A stretch of 64,000 nucleotides of DNA from NCBI RefSeq assembly GCF_963855985.1, contig NC_087096.1, positions 10,912,001-10,976,000 of the forward strand. Direction: 5' to 3'. The notes below the pieces were generated by a model. That model had not been told where the DNA came from and searched no databases. It was given only the letters and a program-made list of their open reading frames with translations. The stretch's first letter is position 1; every line of letters begins with the position of its first letter. Position numbers and translations under genes: made by a program. Positions 36,808-47,025 of this stretch are shown here, in pieces. Source of the stretch: Ostrinia nubilalis (lineage: Eukaryota; Arthropoda; Insecta; Lepidoptera; Crambidae).

Positions 36808-39800
36808 ATGCCGGTGACTCGGAGTAGAGGCAGACCCGCGGAGCCGATCGAGGCACAGGAGCGCCCTGAGGAGAGCGCTCCCGCGACCGCGTCACAGTCA
36901 GTGGCGGCCCCGAGGCCGTCAGCGCCGGAACCGGTGCGGCATATCGAGCCGCCCGGCTCCCCGTCGGAGGCGCCACCACCACCGCCACCACCGTCGTCGC
37001 AACAGCAGCACGACGACGCAGCAAGAGCGTCGTCGACGAAATCCGACCGTGCGCGAAGGATCGCGCGCGCCAAACAGAAGATAGCCAGACTCAAGCTGGA
37101 GCTGGAAGAGGCCAGGCTTGCCGTCCTGGAGGAGGACAGCCAGGACGGCGAGTCGGTCGCATCGGGTGAATCGCTGGGCCAGGCGCGAGTGGCCGAGTGG
37201 CTGAATACAGTGCCGCCGCCACCGCCCGCCGCGCCGCTCAGTGCACCGCAACAGTCTACAGGCGTAGCACCGCCGCCCGGCGTGCCACATGCACCGCCGC
37301 CCGGCGTGTCACACGCACCACCGCCGCCACCCGGCGCGCCACACGCGCTGCCGACCGGCGTATCGATCGCACAGCAGCTCGCCGCGCCGCTATCGGGCGT
37401 GGCGCCGCCGCACAGCGTACAGTTGAAGCAATCGTCGTCATCGAAGCCGCCGCCAGCAGCAACGGGGTATCATCGGTCCGAGGGACAATTCGACCTTAAC
37501 GAGCTGGCGGCCGCCATCGCGCAGGCCGCGCGCCCACATGGGGCCACGCCGCGATTCATCGGAGAACTGATGCCCTTCGGGGGCTCGCATCTCGACTGGC
37601 TCGCCTTCAGAGCGGGCTATCAAGAAACAGAGAGATACTTCACAGAAATCGAGAATACAGCCCGCCTGCGACGGGCTTTGAAAGGAAAAGCCAAGGAAGC
37701 GGTTAGCAGTTTACTCATAGTAAACACTAGCCCGGCGGAAATAATCGGCGAACTCGAGACAAGATTTGGCAGACCGGAGACGATTGCGCTCGCCGAGATC
37801 GAACGACTTCGCAACGTACAGAAGCCTACAGATGCGCCACGGGACATAATACAGTTCGCGAGTCGAATAAAAAACAGCGTCGCTACACTCCGCGCACTCC
37901 AGCAGCCGCAGTACATGTACAACCCGGAAGTGGTCAAGCAAGTGACAGAGAAGCTGACGCCGTCGCTGCGGTACCGGTGGTTCGACTTCAGCCGGGACCA
38001 GCCGCCAGAGGAGCCGGACCTCGTGCGCCTTCACCGCTTCGTGACCAGGGAGGCGGAGGCGTGCGGGAAGTACGCAGACCCCGAGCTCGTCGGCGGCGCC
38101 GAGGAGCAGCAGCAGCGCGCGGCGCCACGCAACCGGCCGCAGCGCGCCTACAACAGTCGGAGTGACAGCGAAAAGTGCGACAACAGAAGCGAAAAGTGTC
38201 CAGTGTGCAGTTTACCGAACCATAGCGCCGACAAGTGTAGAAAATTTGTGCGTGCGAACAACAGTGAACGATGGAGCATAGCGAAAGCGGATCGACTATG
38301 TTTCCGTTGCCTGAACCCCAGGAGAGGGGGGCATAAGTGTGAAGACCGTCAGTGTGGAGAGGACGGCTGTGAGAGGACCCACCACCCATTACTGCACTTC
38401 AAGAGACCCGAAGTGCCAGCCAACCGGAGTGAAACAGTGACAGCAGCAAATTCATCTGGAAAGTCAACCGTAAGTTTCCTCAAAATTCTACCAGTGACAG
38501 TGGTGGGCCCCAAGGCCAATATAGACACATTCGCACTATTAGACGACGGCTCGACAGTCACACTCATAGACGAAGACCTGGCTAAGCGCGCGGGCGCTAC
38601 AGGACCCATAGACCCATTGAGCATAGAAGCTATAGCGGGGGCCCGAGTCACGCGTACCGACTCGCGACGAGTGAAACTTGTGCTACGAGGGCAAGATGAA
38701 GAGCACTCCCTGCGAGGCCGCACTATCAAGAACTTACGACTGGCGGCCCAGCACATTGACCGAGACTTGTCAAAATATCAACATCTTCAAGATATCGAAA
38801 CGCGAGTGCGGTATGCGGAGGCGCGGCCCACTATCCTGATCGGGCAGGACAATTGGGAACTCCTACTGGCCAACGAGGTACGACGTGGCGCCGCAACAGA
38901 ACCGGTGGCGTCCCGCACACCCCTGGGGTGGGTGCTCCACGGCTCAAGCAGCCGGAGCCTGGGGCACACAGTCCACCACGTATACAGGCTCAATGAAGAG
39001 AGCGACAACAGAATAGAAGAAATGATCAAGAGACATTTCGCAATCGAATCGTTGGGCGTGACGCCCAAGAAAACGCGCGCCGACCCCGAAGAGCGGGCGC
39101 TTCGCATCCTGGAGAGTGAAACCATCAAGCTGCCGACAGCGGGCTACGAAACGGGCCTACTTTGGGCCACCGACCACCCCGAGCTGCCCAACAATTACGA
39201 CCAGGCCTTGACGCGCCTACACAGCACAGAGCGCAAGCTGGACAAGCAGCCGGAGCTCGGGGCGGCGTACGAGCGGCAGATGACACAGCTGATAGAAAAA
39301 GGATACGCAGAGGAAGCCGCCACCGCACCATCGACCACCGGGCGCATCTGGTACCTGCCTCACTTCCCGGTGCTCCATCCAGCCAAGCCCGGGAAGGTGA
39401 GGCCAGTCTTCGACGCCGCCGCTCGCACGAAGGGTACGTGCCTGAACGACCACCTGCTGTCGGGTCCGGACCTCCTGCAGTCGCTGCCGGGGGTGCTGAT
39501 GCGCTTTCGCCAGCACGCCGTCGCCGTCGCCGCGGACATACAAGAGATGTTCCTGCGAATACAAGTTCACGAGAAAGATAGAGATGCGCTGCGCTTCTTG
39601 TGGCGCTCACACCGGCGGGAGGGACCGCCCACAGAGTACCGGATGAAGTCGGTCATCTTCGGAGCAGCCTGCTCACCGTGCACGGCGTTGTTTGTCAAGA
39701 ATCACAACGCCGAGCGTCATCGGGCCGACCATCCGGACGCAGCCGAAGCCATCGTGCGTCATCACTACATGGATGATTATCTCCAGAGTTTTGAAACAGT

Positions 39801-42471
39801 TGAAGAAGCAGTTAGAGTGAGCACCGACGTGCGCACAGTGCACGCGGATGCCAATTTTCATTTGGCCAAGTGGGCCTCGAATCGATCCGAAATACTAGAA
39901 GTCCATCGGGCGGAAGCTGCCGCCACTCGGGACGTCACACTTGAAGACATCGAAGAGAAGGTCCTGGGCCTCACCTGGAGGCCGACCTGCGACACCTTGG
40001 GATTTAATCTGAACTTCGCCCGGGTGCCTGACGTCGACAGCGGGCAAACTCCGACGAAGAGGGAGGCTCTGCGGACAGTGATGTCACTGTTCGACCCGCT
40101 GGGCCTCGCCTCCCCCATCACCATCGTAGCGAAACAGCTGCTACAAGAGGCGTGGCGCGTAGGCGTCGATTGGGACGTCCGCCTACCACCGCCGCTGTCG
40201 ACGGGCTGGAGTGAGTGGGTGCGGCAGCTGGCCGCGCTCCGAGACGTCAACCTGCCAAGATGTCACCCTGGCTACAGCCGGGCGACCCGACGCGAGCTGC
40301 ACACCTTCGTGGACGCCAGCGAGAAGGCCTACGCCGCTGCTGTCTACTGGCGCACTGAAGACGAAGACGGTAGAGTGCACGTGACGCTTGCCGCCGCCAG
40401 GGCGCGCGTGGCGCCCCTCAAGCTGACGTCCATCCCAAGGCTCGAGCTGCAGGCCGCCGTGCTGGGCTGCCGTCTGGCCCGCACCGCCGCCGACGAATAC
40501 CAGCTGAAAGCAGACAGAAGAGTCTTTTGGAGCGACTCGAAAACCGTACTCGCGTGGCTGAGGGCGGGACCCCGCTCTTTCAAGCCTTTCGTCGCACACA
40601 GAGTGGCAGAAATAGAGGAAGACACACAGGCGAAGGAGTGGCGGTGGGTGCCGACCCAACAGAATGTGGCTGACGACGCCACCAGAGGAGCGCCGGTCAA
40701 CTTTACGCAGCATCATCGGTGGTTCACGGGACCGAAATTCCTGTATGAGCCTGCTGACAGCTGGCCGGCCGAGAAAATAGAACAGGCGGCCCCAACCGGA
40801 GAAGAGAGGACCCACTCCGTCGCATCAAGCATCGTCGAGCCCAGAGTCTCCGATGCATTACCGTCACCACACAGGTTCTCGTCGTGGCTGCGCCTGATAC
40901 GCGCCACGGCGAGAGTCCTCCAGGCGATACACCGCTTCCGTGCCCCGCTGCGCCGGGCGCGCCCGCAGAGCGCCAACGTCAACAGTTACAAGCGGACAAC
41001 TCGAAACACCGAAGCCGACCCGACGTGGCGCCGTGTCGCCAAGCCGACCGCGCCGCCCACGCCGCGCCGAGCCGTCCTTACAGAAGACGTCATACCGCCG
41101 TTGGCCGCCGAGCACATCGTGTGGGCGGAGGAGCTGTGGGTGCGCGCCGTGCAGCAGGAAGCGTTCGGCGCCGAATTAGAAGCTTTAAAGAAGACAGAAG
41201 CAGTGTCCAATGACAGCCGGCTGCGCTCACTCGCGCTGGCCTTCGATCCGTGCGAGCCGGTGATTAAGCTGAAATCAAGAATCACGGCCGCAGAAAACAT
41301 CGCTGAAGAACAGAAGCATCCGATTGTGCTGGATGGAAACCACCAGTACACCAAACTCTACGTGGCGTGGACGCACCAGAAATTACACCATGGCGGCGTG
41401 GAGACAGTCCTGAACGAGATCCGACAACGCTTCTGGGTGATCCGAGCTCGTCCCATCGTGCGCAGCATGATCAAAAGTTGTCAGCAGTGCAGAATTCGGC
41501 GCGCGGTGGCCGCAGTACCACCGACAGGCGACCACCCGACGGGACGCCTCGCTCACCATCAGCGGCCCTTCACCTACACCGGCCTCGATTATTTCGGGCC
41601 GCTCTCAGTCACCGTGGGCCGACAACACCAGAAGCGGTATGTGGCGCTGTTCACATGCCTCACCACCCGGGCCGTGCACCTGGAGGTCGCGGCCTCACTC
41701 TCCACCGACTCCGCCGTCCTCGCGCTGCGCCGCATGATGGCGCGCCGAGGGCAACCATCAGAGATCTGGTCGGACAACGGCACCAACCTGCGTGGTGCCG
41801 ACGTCGAGCTCCAGCGGGCCGCCCTCCAGGCGAGCCGGCAGGAGGCCGCCAACCACCTCATCAGATGGCGCTACATACCGCCGAGCGCACCGTTCATGGG
41901 CGGGGCGTGGGAACGCCTCGTCCGGTCCGTCAAGGACGCCCTCAGTACCGTCCTGCGCGAGCGTCACCCCCACGAGGAGACGCTCGCCACTCTGCTTTGC
42001 GAGGCAGAATACACAGTCAACAGCAGACCACTGACCCACGTGTCAGTGGACCCCGACGACGCCGAAGCCTTGACCCCCAACCACTTCCTACTCGGGGGGT
42101 CGGGCCGCATCCAACAGCCGGGGACGTTCACCGAAGCAGACGTCGCCAGCCGCCACCACTGGAGGCGAGCTCAGCGGCTAGCCGACGAGTTCTGGGACCG
42201 CTGGGTCCGAGAGTACCTGCCGGAGCTCCAACACCGGCGGGAGCCGCACGGGAGCGGAGCACCGCTCAACATCGGCGACCTCGTGCTCATCGCCGACTCC
42301 AACCTGCCACGCAACGTGTGGCCCCGGGGGCGCGTCGTCCAAGTCTACCCTGGGCGCGATGGCATCGTGCGCGCCGCCGACGTCGCCACCCGCACCGGAG
42401 TCCTGCGCCGCCCCACCAAGAAGCTCGTCGTGCTGCCCACATCGACCGTCGTGACACCGAGTGAGGTGTAG
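36808..42471 (+). CDS. BEL/Pao Gag-Pol polyprotein, apparently intact (1887 aa)
   Basis: A single uninterrupted frame. I start at ATG 36808, the first ATG after the 5' LTR in this frame; the frame is open upstream from 36688 inside the LTR but only from a non-ATG codon. Order of domains: Pro/Ala-rich and coiled N-terminus; Gag; two Cys/His knuckles (from C464, CPVCSLPNHSADKC, and C498); aspartic protease with LLDDGSTVTLID (D579, D580); reverse transcriptase with YMDDY (987-991); RNase H (FVDAS, D1169); integrase with CQQC (1558-1561) and a D1594, D1656, E1702 triad; and a C-terminal domain. This order, one fused frame and a 5-bp target duplication fit BEL/Pao. GC content is far above the host background. 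It would copy the element through reverse transcription and integration. Nothing essential is visibly missing. Confidence 0.95.
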   Translation: MPVTRSRGRPAEPIEAQERPEESAPATASQSVAAPRPSAPEPVRHIEPPGSPSEAPPPPPPPSSQQQHDDAARASSTKSDRARRIARAKQKIARLKLELEEARLAVLEEDSQDGESVASGESLGQARVAEWLNTVPPPPPAAPLSAPQQSTGVAPPPGVPHAPPPGVSHAPPPPPGAPHALPTGVSIAQQLAAPLSGVAPPHSVQLKQSSSSKPPPAATGYHRSEGQFDLNELAAAIAQAARPHGATPRFIGELMPFGGSHLDWLAFRAGYQETERYFTEIENTARLRRALKGKAKEAVSSLLIVNTSPAEIIGELETRFGRPETIALAEIERLRNVQKPTDAPRDIIQFASRIKNSVATLRALQQPQYMYNPEVVKQVTEKLTPSLRYRWFDFSRDQPPEEPDLVRLHRFVTREAEACGKYADPELVGGAEEQQQRAAPRNRPQRAYNSRSDSEKCDNRSEKCPVCSLPNHSADKCRKFVRANNSERWSIAKADRLCFRCLNPRRGGHKCEDRQCGEDGCERTHHPLLHFKRPEVPANRSETVTAANSSGKSTVSFLKILPVTVVGPKANIDTFALLDDGSTVTLIDEDLAKRAGATGPIDPLSIEAIAGARVTRTDSRRVKLVLRGQDEEHSLRGRTIKNLRLAAQHIDRDLSKYQHLQDIETRVRYAEARPTILIGQDNWELLLANEVRRGAATEPVASRTPLGWVLHGSSSRSLGHTVHHVYRLNEESDNRIEEMIKRHFAIESLGVTPKKTRADPEERALRILESETIKLPTAGYETGLLWATDHPELPNNYDQALTRLHSTERKLDKQPELGAAYERQMTQLIEKGYAEEAATAPSTTGRIWYLPHFPVLHPAKPGKVRPVFDAAARTKGTCLNDHLLSGPDLLQSLPGVLMRFRQHAVAVAADIQEMFLRIQVHEKDRDALRFLWRSHRREGPPTEYRMKSVIFGAACSPCTALFVKNHNAERHRADHPDAAEAIVRHHYMDDYLQSFETVEEAVRVSTDVRTVHADANFHLAKWASNRSEILEVHRAEAAATRDVTLEDIEEKVLGLTWRPTCDTLGFNLNFARVPDVDSGQTPTKREALRTVMSLFDPLGLASPITIVAKQLLQEAWRVGVDWDVRLPPPLSTGWSEWVRQLAALRDVNLPRCHPGYSRATRRELHTFVDASEKAYAAAVYWRTEDEDGRVHVTLAAARARVAPLKLTSIPRLELQAAVLGCRLARTAADEYQLKADRRVFWSDSKTVLAWLRAGPRSFKPFVAHRVAEIEEDTQAKEWRWVPTQQNVADDATRGAPVNFTQHHRWFTGPKFLYEPADSWPAEKIEQAAPTGEERTHSVASSIVEPRVSDALPSPHRFSSWLRLIRATARVLQAIHRFRAPLRRARPQSANVNSYKRTTRNTEADPTWRRVAKPTAPPTPRRAVLTEDVIPPLAAEHIVWAEELWVRAVQQEAFGAELEALKKTEAVSNDSRLRSLALAFDPCEPVIKLKSRITAAENIAEEQKHPIVLDGNHQYTKLYVAWTHQKLHHGGVETVLNEIRQRFWVIRARPIVRSMIKSCQQCRIRRAVAAVPPTGDHPTGRLAHHQRPFTYTGLDYFGPLSVTVGRQHQKRYVALFTCLTTRAVHLEVAASLSTDSAVLALRRMMARRGQPSEIWSDNGTNLRGADVELQRAALQASRQEAANHLIRWRYIPPSAPFMGGAWERLVRSVKDALSTVLRERHPHEETLATLLCEAEYTVNSRPLTHVSVDPDDAEALTPNHFLLGGSGRIQQPGTFTEADVASRHHWRRAQRLADEFWDRWVREYLPELQHRREPHGSGAPLNIGDLVLIADSNLPRNVWPRGRVVQVYPGRDGIVRAADVATRTGVLRRPTKKLVVLPTSTVVTPSEV

Positions 42472-42494
42472 CGCCGAGTCAACCAGCGCTACAC

Positions 42495-42504
42495 GGCGGG
42501 AGAA
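42495..42504 (+). promoter_or_regulatory. Polypurine tract of the BEL/Pao element
   Basis: GGCGGGAGAA lies directly against the 3' LTR, in the position and with the composition expected of the plus-strand primer. Confidence 0.7.
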
Positions 42505-43520
42505 TGTGCACGACGGACGGCCCCGAATAGAAACTTATAGCTGTAAATAATTGTTTCGTTTTTGTTTCATAGTTGTTTCATAGTTATTTCGTTTTATAAA
42601 GTTTGTATAGTTTAAATATCGATAACTTCGTAATACAGTCCACTTTCTCTTTGTTGGTTCTCAATTAGTAATGTGTCGAGTCCTTAATTACTGATTAATA
42701 GGCGTATGTGGGACGTTGGAGATGTATAAATCATAGTTTATTTTAGAAAACCATAGAAATGTATAATTTGATAGCCCTTTGTTTTATGTATATTGATTAA
42801 ACCTGTAATTTCGTCTAGTTATGTATGTCGAGTCATATTTATAATATGTAAATTAGATAGATAATTATGTGTAGATCTTTATAGTTATTTACTTTTAATT
42901 GGTGGTAAATCTTAATTAGCCATAAAGGCAATTAATGTGAAATGGTGTGGCCAAATGAGCCCTATTTTTTGTACAAATGCTTTATTAGTAATTAACCCTG
43001 TACCTGTGTACCTTTATTTACCTATCGAATAGTAAGAAGTAATTTGTCTGAAAATAAATAAAATAGATTCCAAAGAATAGTGGAAGAGCTAATTAGAATC
43101 CGATAAGAATTAGGTCAAGGTCATAGTTAAAAAATAGGTCACCGAATAGATAAAAAACAGGCTCTCTATACGGTATTGCCGCCCAGGGGGGGTCTAAATT
43201 AGAAAGAGAGGGCAATAGATTTGCTGTTTCATTAGAGCGAGAGGCAGCTAGGTTTTCTCACTCTAATGAAAGTAAATAAATATCGGGGTGCCATCCGGAC
43301 CCAGTCAGTTCCGCGTTTTCTCCTCAACAAGCTACAACACCAAGCTCTCGCCACTGCTCCGAGGAACCGGTCACAGTCTCAACCACAACCGAGTTATTAT
43401 TTCTGCGCTCCCCGCCCCCTTCGTCTCGCTCTCCCGCTCGCGCTGCACCCCGCATCGCGCCGTGTCGGCGTACGGTATTCAGGGTCCGCACAGGGTTGCT
43501 ACCCCATACCGTCCGGCACA
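42505..43520 (+). repeat. 3' LTR of the BEL/Pao element (1016 bp)
   Basis: Same length and, on reading, the same sequence as the 5' LTR. It is followed by the target duplication AAAGC and then by the interrupted hAT-like arm. Confidence 0.95.
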
Positions 43521-44086
43521 AAAGCTTAAGAATAACGAATAAAATAAAAATAAATGTTGAGCTCCATACAAAAAAAAAGGAAATTGTCAATAACTTATTA
43601 AATAATAACTTTAACAAGAAACGTTACATAACATAAAATATTCCTTTTTGGTAAAGGAACACATTGGCATATTTATTTTTTCAAAATTAGACACTTGATT
43701 TTTGAGCGACGCTTTTTTTTTTTTTTTTTTTTTTTTTGAAGGGACGCGCGTTGGTAGCTTGAGGAGCTTTTCCAGCTTCACCGGGCAGAGTGGCGAGTAC
43801 AGAAGGTACTCTAGCCGTTTGGCGATCGTCGGTGCGCGTGCCGACGTGGCCGAGTGTGGGCTTCGCGAAGCGAAGCCCAGGCTCGTCCGCGTCGGTCGCA
43901 GACCGACGTTCGCGATCGGGCCGTATCGAGCGCATAAGGCGCCCGATCAGTGGCGAACCCAACTAGAGGGTTGCCCACCGCGGTGTTGGACCAAAGTCCA
44001 GCCTACGGCGGGCTCACTCTAGTGGGCCCGATCGAGGGGGACTACGGACGCGGCCTGAGGGCGCCACGGTAGGCTCGGACCTCGGC

Positions 44087-47023
44087 TCAGGCCGTGTCCG
44101 GGGGACGGATTGGGGAGAACCGGCCCGGTACATGTCTGTACCGTCCGAAATGGAAGGCAGGGCCTCGTACTCGCCGGCGAGTACGGTGTAACGAGCTACT
44201 GTGTTGTGGAGTAGTTGGCGTGCTTAAGGCAGTGATGTCTGTGTTCAGAAATTCGGTAATAGGATCGTCCGGGTCGTCTAGGACATGCCTAGGTCGTCGG
44301 TATTGGGCAGCGACATCTTTCTGGGGTGTATACGTGGCGGCGCTAACGATAAGAGGGTTCTTGTGGTTAATCGCTTTATCAAAGTAGCGGCGAGAGGCTT
44401 CTTTCATAAAGTGATCAATCGATGGAATCTCGAAATCTCTATGGAGATTCGTATTACGCACGAACCACGGGGCATCCGCGGCTCGGCGTAAGAATTTGTT
44501 TTGGAGGGTCTGGAATTTCTTAAGGTCTGTGCAGGAAGTGTGAGCAAACACCGGACTGGCGTAAGTCAACACTGGACGGATGCAGGTTTTGTAAATTGTC
44601 AACTTATTTCTAAGTGACAATTTACTTTTCCTTCCAACTAGGTGGTAGAGTCGGTGGATGTAGTGGTTTGCACGGCTCAAGACGCGTCTGAGGTGCGGAG
44701 CGAACGTTAATCTCTGGTCGAGGGTGACACCTAAGTATTTGGCCTCACTTTTCCAAGGAATAGTTTGGTCAAATAAGGTGAGATGGGTGGGGACATTAGG
44801 ACGAGTGCGAACCGGAGGACGTTTCGCAGACAAAGCCCTAGAAAAGTACACTGCTGCACTTTTTTCGGGATTTACCTCGACACGCCACTTCCTGAACCAT
44901 TCGCCTAATTGTGTGACTGCGCGTTGGAGCGCCAAGATGACGTAATTGCGATTACGTCCGGACTTGTAGAGTGCGGTGTCGTCCGCAAAGAGGGCTAAAT
45001 CCGTATTCGGATATTTGGGGATGTCATTGACGTACAATGAAAAGAGGATGGGCGAGAGCACGGAGCCCTGGGGGACTCCGGCTCTTATGGGGCGGGGGGA
45101 GGAGAGGGAGCCATCTACTCGGTAACGAAAGGTGCGATTCGATAAAAAGTCACGTAAGATGTGCACGAGACTGTCCGGCACACCGAGTTCGTAAAGCTTG
45201 TAAATCAAGCCATTGTGCCAGACTTTATCGAATGCCTTCGCTACGTCGAAGAATAGCACTCCTGTCCCTACGGGTGGCTTAGCAGTGAGGCCGCTAAGTA
45301 TGTGCTCCGTTAAGCGGTGCACCTGTTGTACGCAGGAATGTGAGGCGCGGAAGCCAAACTGTTCGTTTATTAAGAGATTATTAGAAAAAACATAATCTCT
45401 TAATCGAGAGACAATTATACGTTCGTATAACTTACCCATGGTCTTTAAGAGACTGATAGGTCTGTAGCTTGTGGGGTCAGCCAGTTTCTTACCGGGCTTC
45501 GGGATGCCAATGACTTCTGCCTCTTTCCACGCGTCGGGAAAGATGCAGTGAGACATGGCCGCGTTGAAAATAGCAACCAAGAGGTATACTAGGGGGGCGG
45601 GCAGGGCGCGTAAGACTCTATTAGAGATACGATCCGGGCCGGGGGCTTTGTTGGGACGGAAACCTTTGATTATCGTTCGCACCTCGTCGACGTTGGTCGG
45701 GTCTAGGGTTGTGGTCGGAGGGAGGGCGGCTCTACGTTCGACTTCGCTGTCCACCATGCGGAGGTGGGCAGAGTCTACTGGGAGGGTACTGGGGGAGCAC
45801 TGTGCTTCTAGACTGTCGGCTAGACATTCGGCTTTGGCGTCGTCGTCAAACGCAAGCGTTTGATCGGGACGTAAAAGCGGTGGCGTGGACGCTACGGTGT
45901 CAGACTTAAAGGCTCTCGTCAACTTCCAATAGGCTTGGTGAGATGGCGAGATTTCTTTAAGTAGATCATCCCACTGATTGTTACGGAGTTCCGCGATACG
46001 AGCCTTGACAGCGCGCTGTAGGGAACGTAGGCGGACTCTGTTTTCCTCGGTTGGATAAGCGTCATAATCGCGAGTGGCTGCGTTCTTTGCCCTCAATAGT
46101 TCTCGCGCGTCGTCCGGCAACCTGAGACGGTGGTTAGCCATCGCAGGCACTTGCCTAGACGAGTCGCCGATGGCGACCGAGATGTGACTAGTGAGCGCAT
46201 CGATCGCGTGAATAGTTTCGTGAGGCGAAACTATATCGTCGGGGATTGAGGACAGTTGTGGGCTCTGACAGTTCCCAAGTTTTACCTTGAGTTTGTCCCA
46301 GTCCACAATTGTCTTCATAGTGGGTGTAGACTCAGAAGAGCCTAGTTGTAGTAAGACCGGGCGATGGTCAGAAGTGAGCGCGTGCATGGTTTCTATAGAG
46401 TGTAGGCGGAGGCCTATATTCTTTAGAATTGCCATGTCCAGAATGTCGGGCCGATGCTCGACATTGTAAGGATAGTGAGTGGGCGTCATAGGGACTAAGA
46501 TGTCAAAGATGAGTTCCTCAGAGAGTTCGCTTAACATGTTGCCATTGGCAGTGGATGTTACGCAACCCCAATGAGTGTGTTTGCTATTAAAGTCGCCGCC
46601 AAGAATGACTGCACTATTCATAGCAAAGAGGGCCTGAAAGTCGCTCCTTAAGGGAGTCTTGTTCGGGGAGAGGTAAACCGAGCCGATGAGGATGGGCTCG
46701 TGTCCAGTCATGGCTAGCCGACAGAGTGAGACTTCTAGGTTAGAGAGAGAAGGGGGATCGACTAAAGCACAGTGCAGAGAACGCTTATAATAAATAAGCG
46801 TGCCGCCGCCACGTGTGGGCCTATCGTGTCTAATGATATTGTAGTTCGCTATCCTAGGATTGCGAATAGAGGGTGTTAGGAGGGTCTCTTGAACCAGAAA
46901 GATGTCGACCTGGTGGTCGGTAAGGAACTGAGTAACCTCGTCCTTCTGCTGTCTAAGACCGTTAGCGTTGAAAAATGCTAAGGTGATTGACCGGGGTTTG
47001 ATCCTAGCGGTGGGATTAGCCAT
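44087..47023 (-). CDS. Jockey-type ORF2: endonuclease and reverse transcriptase (978 aa)
   Basis: The start is ATG at 47023-47021, which overlaps the ORF1 stop as TAATG. The N-terminal apurinic-type endonuclease shows FFNANGL, a QET motif, GGDF (D144) and SDHRP. Reverse transcriptase follows with NKAPGPDRI, YRPISLL, AFDKVWH, GVPQGSVLSP and the catalytic FADD (679-682). The C-terminal part has the conserved thumb-like RPVLTYASPVF segment. No in-frame stop interrupts it, so the copy may be active. It nicks the target and primes cDNA synthesis there. Confidence 0.95.
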   Translation of the reverse strand: MANPTARIKPRSITLAFFNANGLRQQKDEVTQFLTDHQVDIFLVQETLLTPSIRNPRIANYNIIRHDRPTRGGGTLIYYKRSLHCALVDPPSLSNLEVSLCRLAMTGHEPILIGSVYLSPNKTPLRSDFQALFAMNSAVILGGDFNSKHTHWGCVTSTANGNMLSELSEELIFDILVPMTPTHYPYNVEHRPDILDMAILKNIGLRLHSIETMHALTSDHRPVLLQLGSSESTPTMKTIVDWDKLKVKLGNCQSPQLSSIPDDIVSPHETIHAIDALTSHISVAIGDSSRQVPAMANHRLRLPDDARELLRAKNAATRDYDAYPTEENRVRLRSLQRAVKARIAELRNNQWDDLLKEISPSHQAYWKLTRAFKSDTVASTPPLLRPDQTLAFDDDAKAECLADSLEAQCSPSTLPVDSAHLRMVDSEVERRAALPPTTTLDPTNVDEVRTIIKGFRPNKAPGPDRISNRVLRALPAPLVYLLVAIFNAAMSHCIFPDAWKEAEVIGIPKPGKKLADPTSYRPISLLKTMGKLYERIIVSRLRDYVFSNNLLINEQFGFRASHSCVQQVHRLTEHILSGLTAKPPVGTGVLFFDVAKAFDKVWHNGLIYKLYELGVPDSLVHILRDFLSNRTFRYRVDGSLSSPRPIRAGVPQGSVLSPILFSLYVNDIPKYPNTDLALFADDTALYKSGRNRNYVILALQRAVTQLGEWFRKWRVEVNPEKSAAVYFSRALSAKRPPVRTRPNVPTHLTLFDQTIPWKSEAKYLGVTLDQRLTFAPHLRRVLSRANHYIHRLYHLVGRKSKLSLRNKLTIYKTCIRPVLTYASPVFAHTSCTDLKKFQTLQNKFLRRAADAPWFVRNTNLHRDFEIPSIDHFMKEASRRYFDKAINHKNPLIVSAATYTPQKDVAAQYRRPRHVLDDPDDPITEFLNTDITALSTPTTPQHSSSLHRTRRRVRGPAFHFGRYRHVPGRFSPIRPPDTA

Positions 47024-47025
47024 TA
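47021..47025 (-). promoter_or_regulatory. TAATG stop-start overlap coupling ORF1 and ORF2
   Basis: On the minus strand the ORF1 stop TAA (47025-47023) and the ORF2 ATG (47023-47021) share one base. The same arrangement is known to couple translation by termination-reinitiation in the silkworm element SART1. Its use here is inferred. Confidence 0.8.

Larger units (their letters stand above)
35697..43520 (+). mobile_element. Complete BEL/Pao LTR retrotransposon (7.8 kb)
   Basis: LTR, candidate primer site, one 1887-codon Gag-Pol frame, polypurine tract and LTR are all present, within a 5-bp target duplication AAAGC. LTRs that appear identical imply a recent insertion. It lies inside the hAT-like element. 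Confidence 0.95.

Noticed and set aside
41367..42464. 365-codon frame overlapping the BEL/Pao integrase
   Set aside because: It is a GC-driven shadow in another frame; the polyprotein frame carries the conserved motifs.
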